From Flavobacteriales bacterium (GTDB lineage Bacteria > Bacteroidota > Bacteroidia > Flavobacteriales_D > Sanyastnellaceae), in NCBI GenBank assembly GCA_028825055.1, contig JAPKAW010000089.1:1-7187 (forward strand): DNA of 7,187 bases. Reading direction: 5' to 3'. Shown here in pieces: positions 7,183-7,187 of this stretch (position 1 is its first letter; every line of letters begins with the position of its first letter). A program made the position numbers and the translations under genes. The notes under the pieces are model-generated. The model saw only the letters and a list, made by a program, of their open reading frames with translations. It ran no database searches and was not told where the DNA came from.

Positions 7183-7187
7183 GAGCG

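Noticed and set aside
1..7187. Mobile element, CRISPR array, tRNA or rRNA gene
   Set aside because: No transposase or integrase frames, no regularly spaced repeats and no cloverleaf or rRNA-like sequence were seen; nearly all bases are accounted for by the four genes.

Overview
The window carries parts or all of four genes, densely packed and on both strands, from what looks like a marine or aquatic member of the Bacteroidota, most likely Flavobacteriales-like. The main pointers are: a 1192-residue secreted protein ending in a gliding-motility/CHU_C-type C-terminal domain (the type IX secretion sorting signal, essentially a Bacteroidota hallmark); a TAnnTTTG-type -7 promoter element ahead of lepA; and the absence of convincing Shine-Dalgarno sequences. 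Assignment below phylum level is inference.

Layout. Positions 1-565 (minus) hold the N-terminal 188 codons of the DNA-repair protein RadA, which runs off the left edge. Immediately upstream of it on the same strand, with only 6 bases between stop and start, is the large secreted multidomain protein (572-4150, minus). A 176-bp divergent intergenic region (4151-4326) separates it from lepA (4327-6117, plus), encoding the translation factor LepA/EF4. rlmN (6118-7182, minus), the radical-SAM 23S rRNA/tRNA methyltransferase, converges on lepA with no spacer: the two TGA stop codons abut and form the centre of a palindrome. A possible intrinsic terminator for lepA lies inside the rlmN 3' end.

How the genes relate. 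lepA and rlmN both act on the translation apparatus but are transcribed toward each other and are not an operon. The secreted protein and radA are probably co-transcribed because of their tight spacing, though their functions are unrelated. The secreted protein is the accessory part of the window: signal peptide, basic N-terminal segment, nidogen-like domain, a series of Ig-like beta-sandwich modules and the C-terminal sorting domain. It is very acidic and has no lysine at all over 832 consecutive residues. I found no mobile element, CRISPR array, RNA gene or recognisable defence system, and no clear evidence of a previously undescribed system. The points worth a second look are the composition and domain make-up of the large secreted protein and the extreme compactness of the gene junctions.
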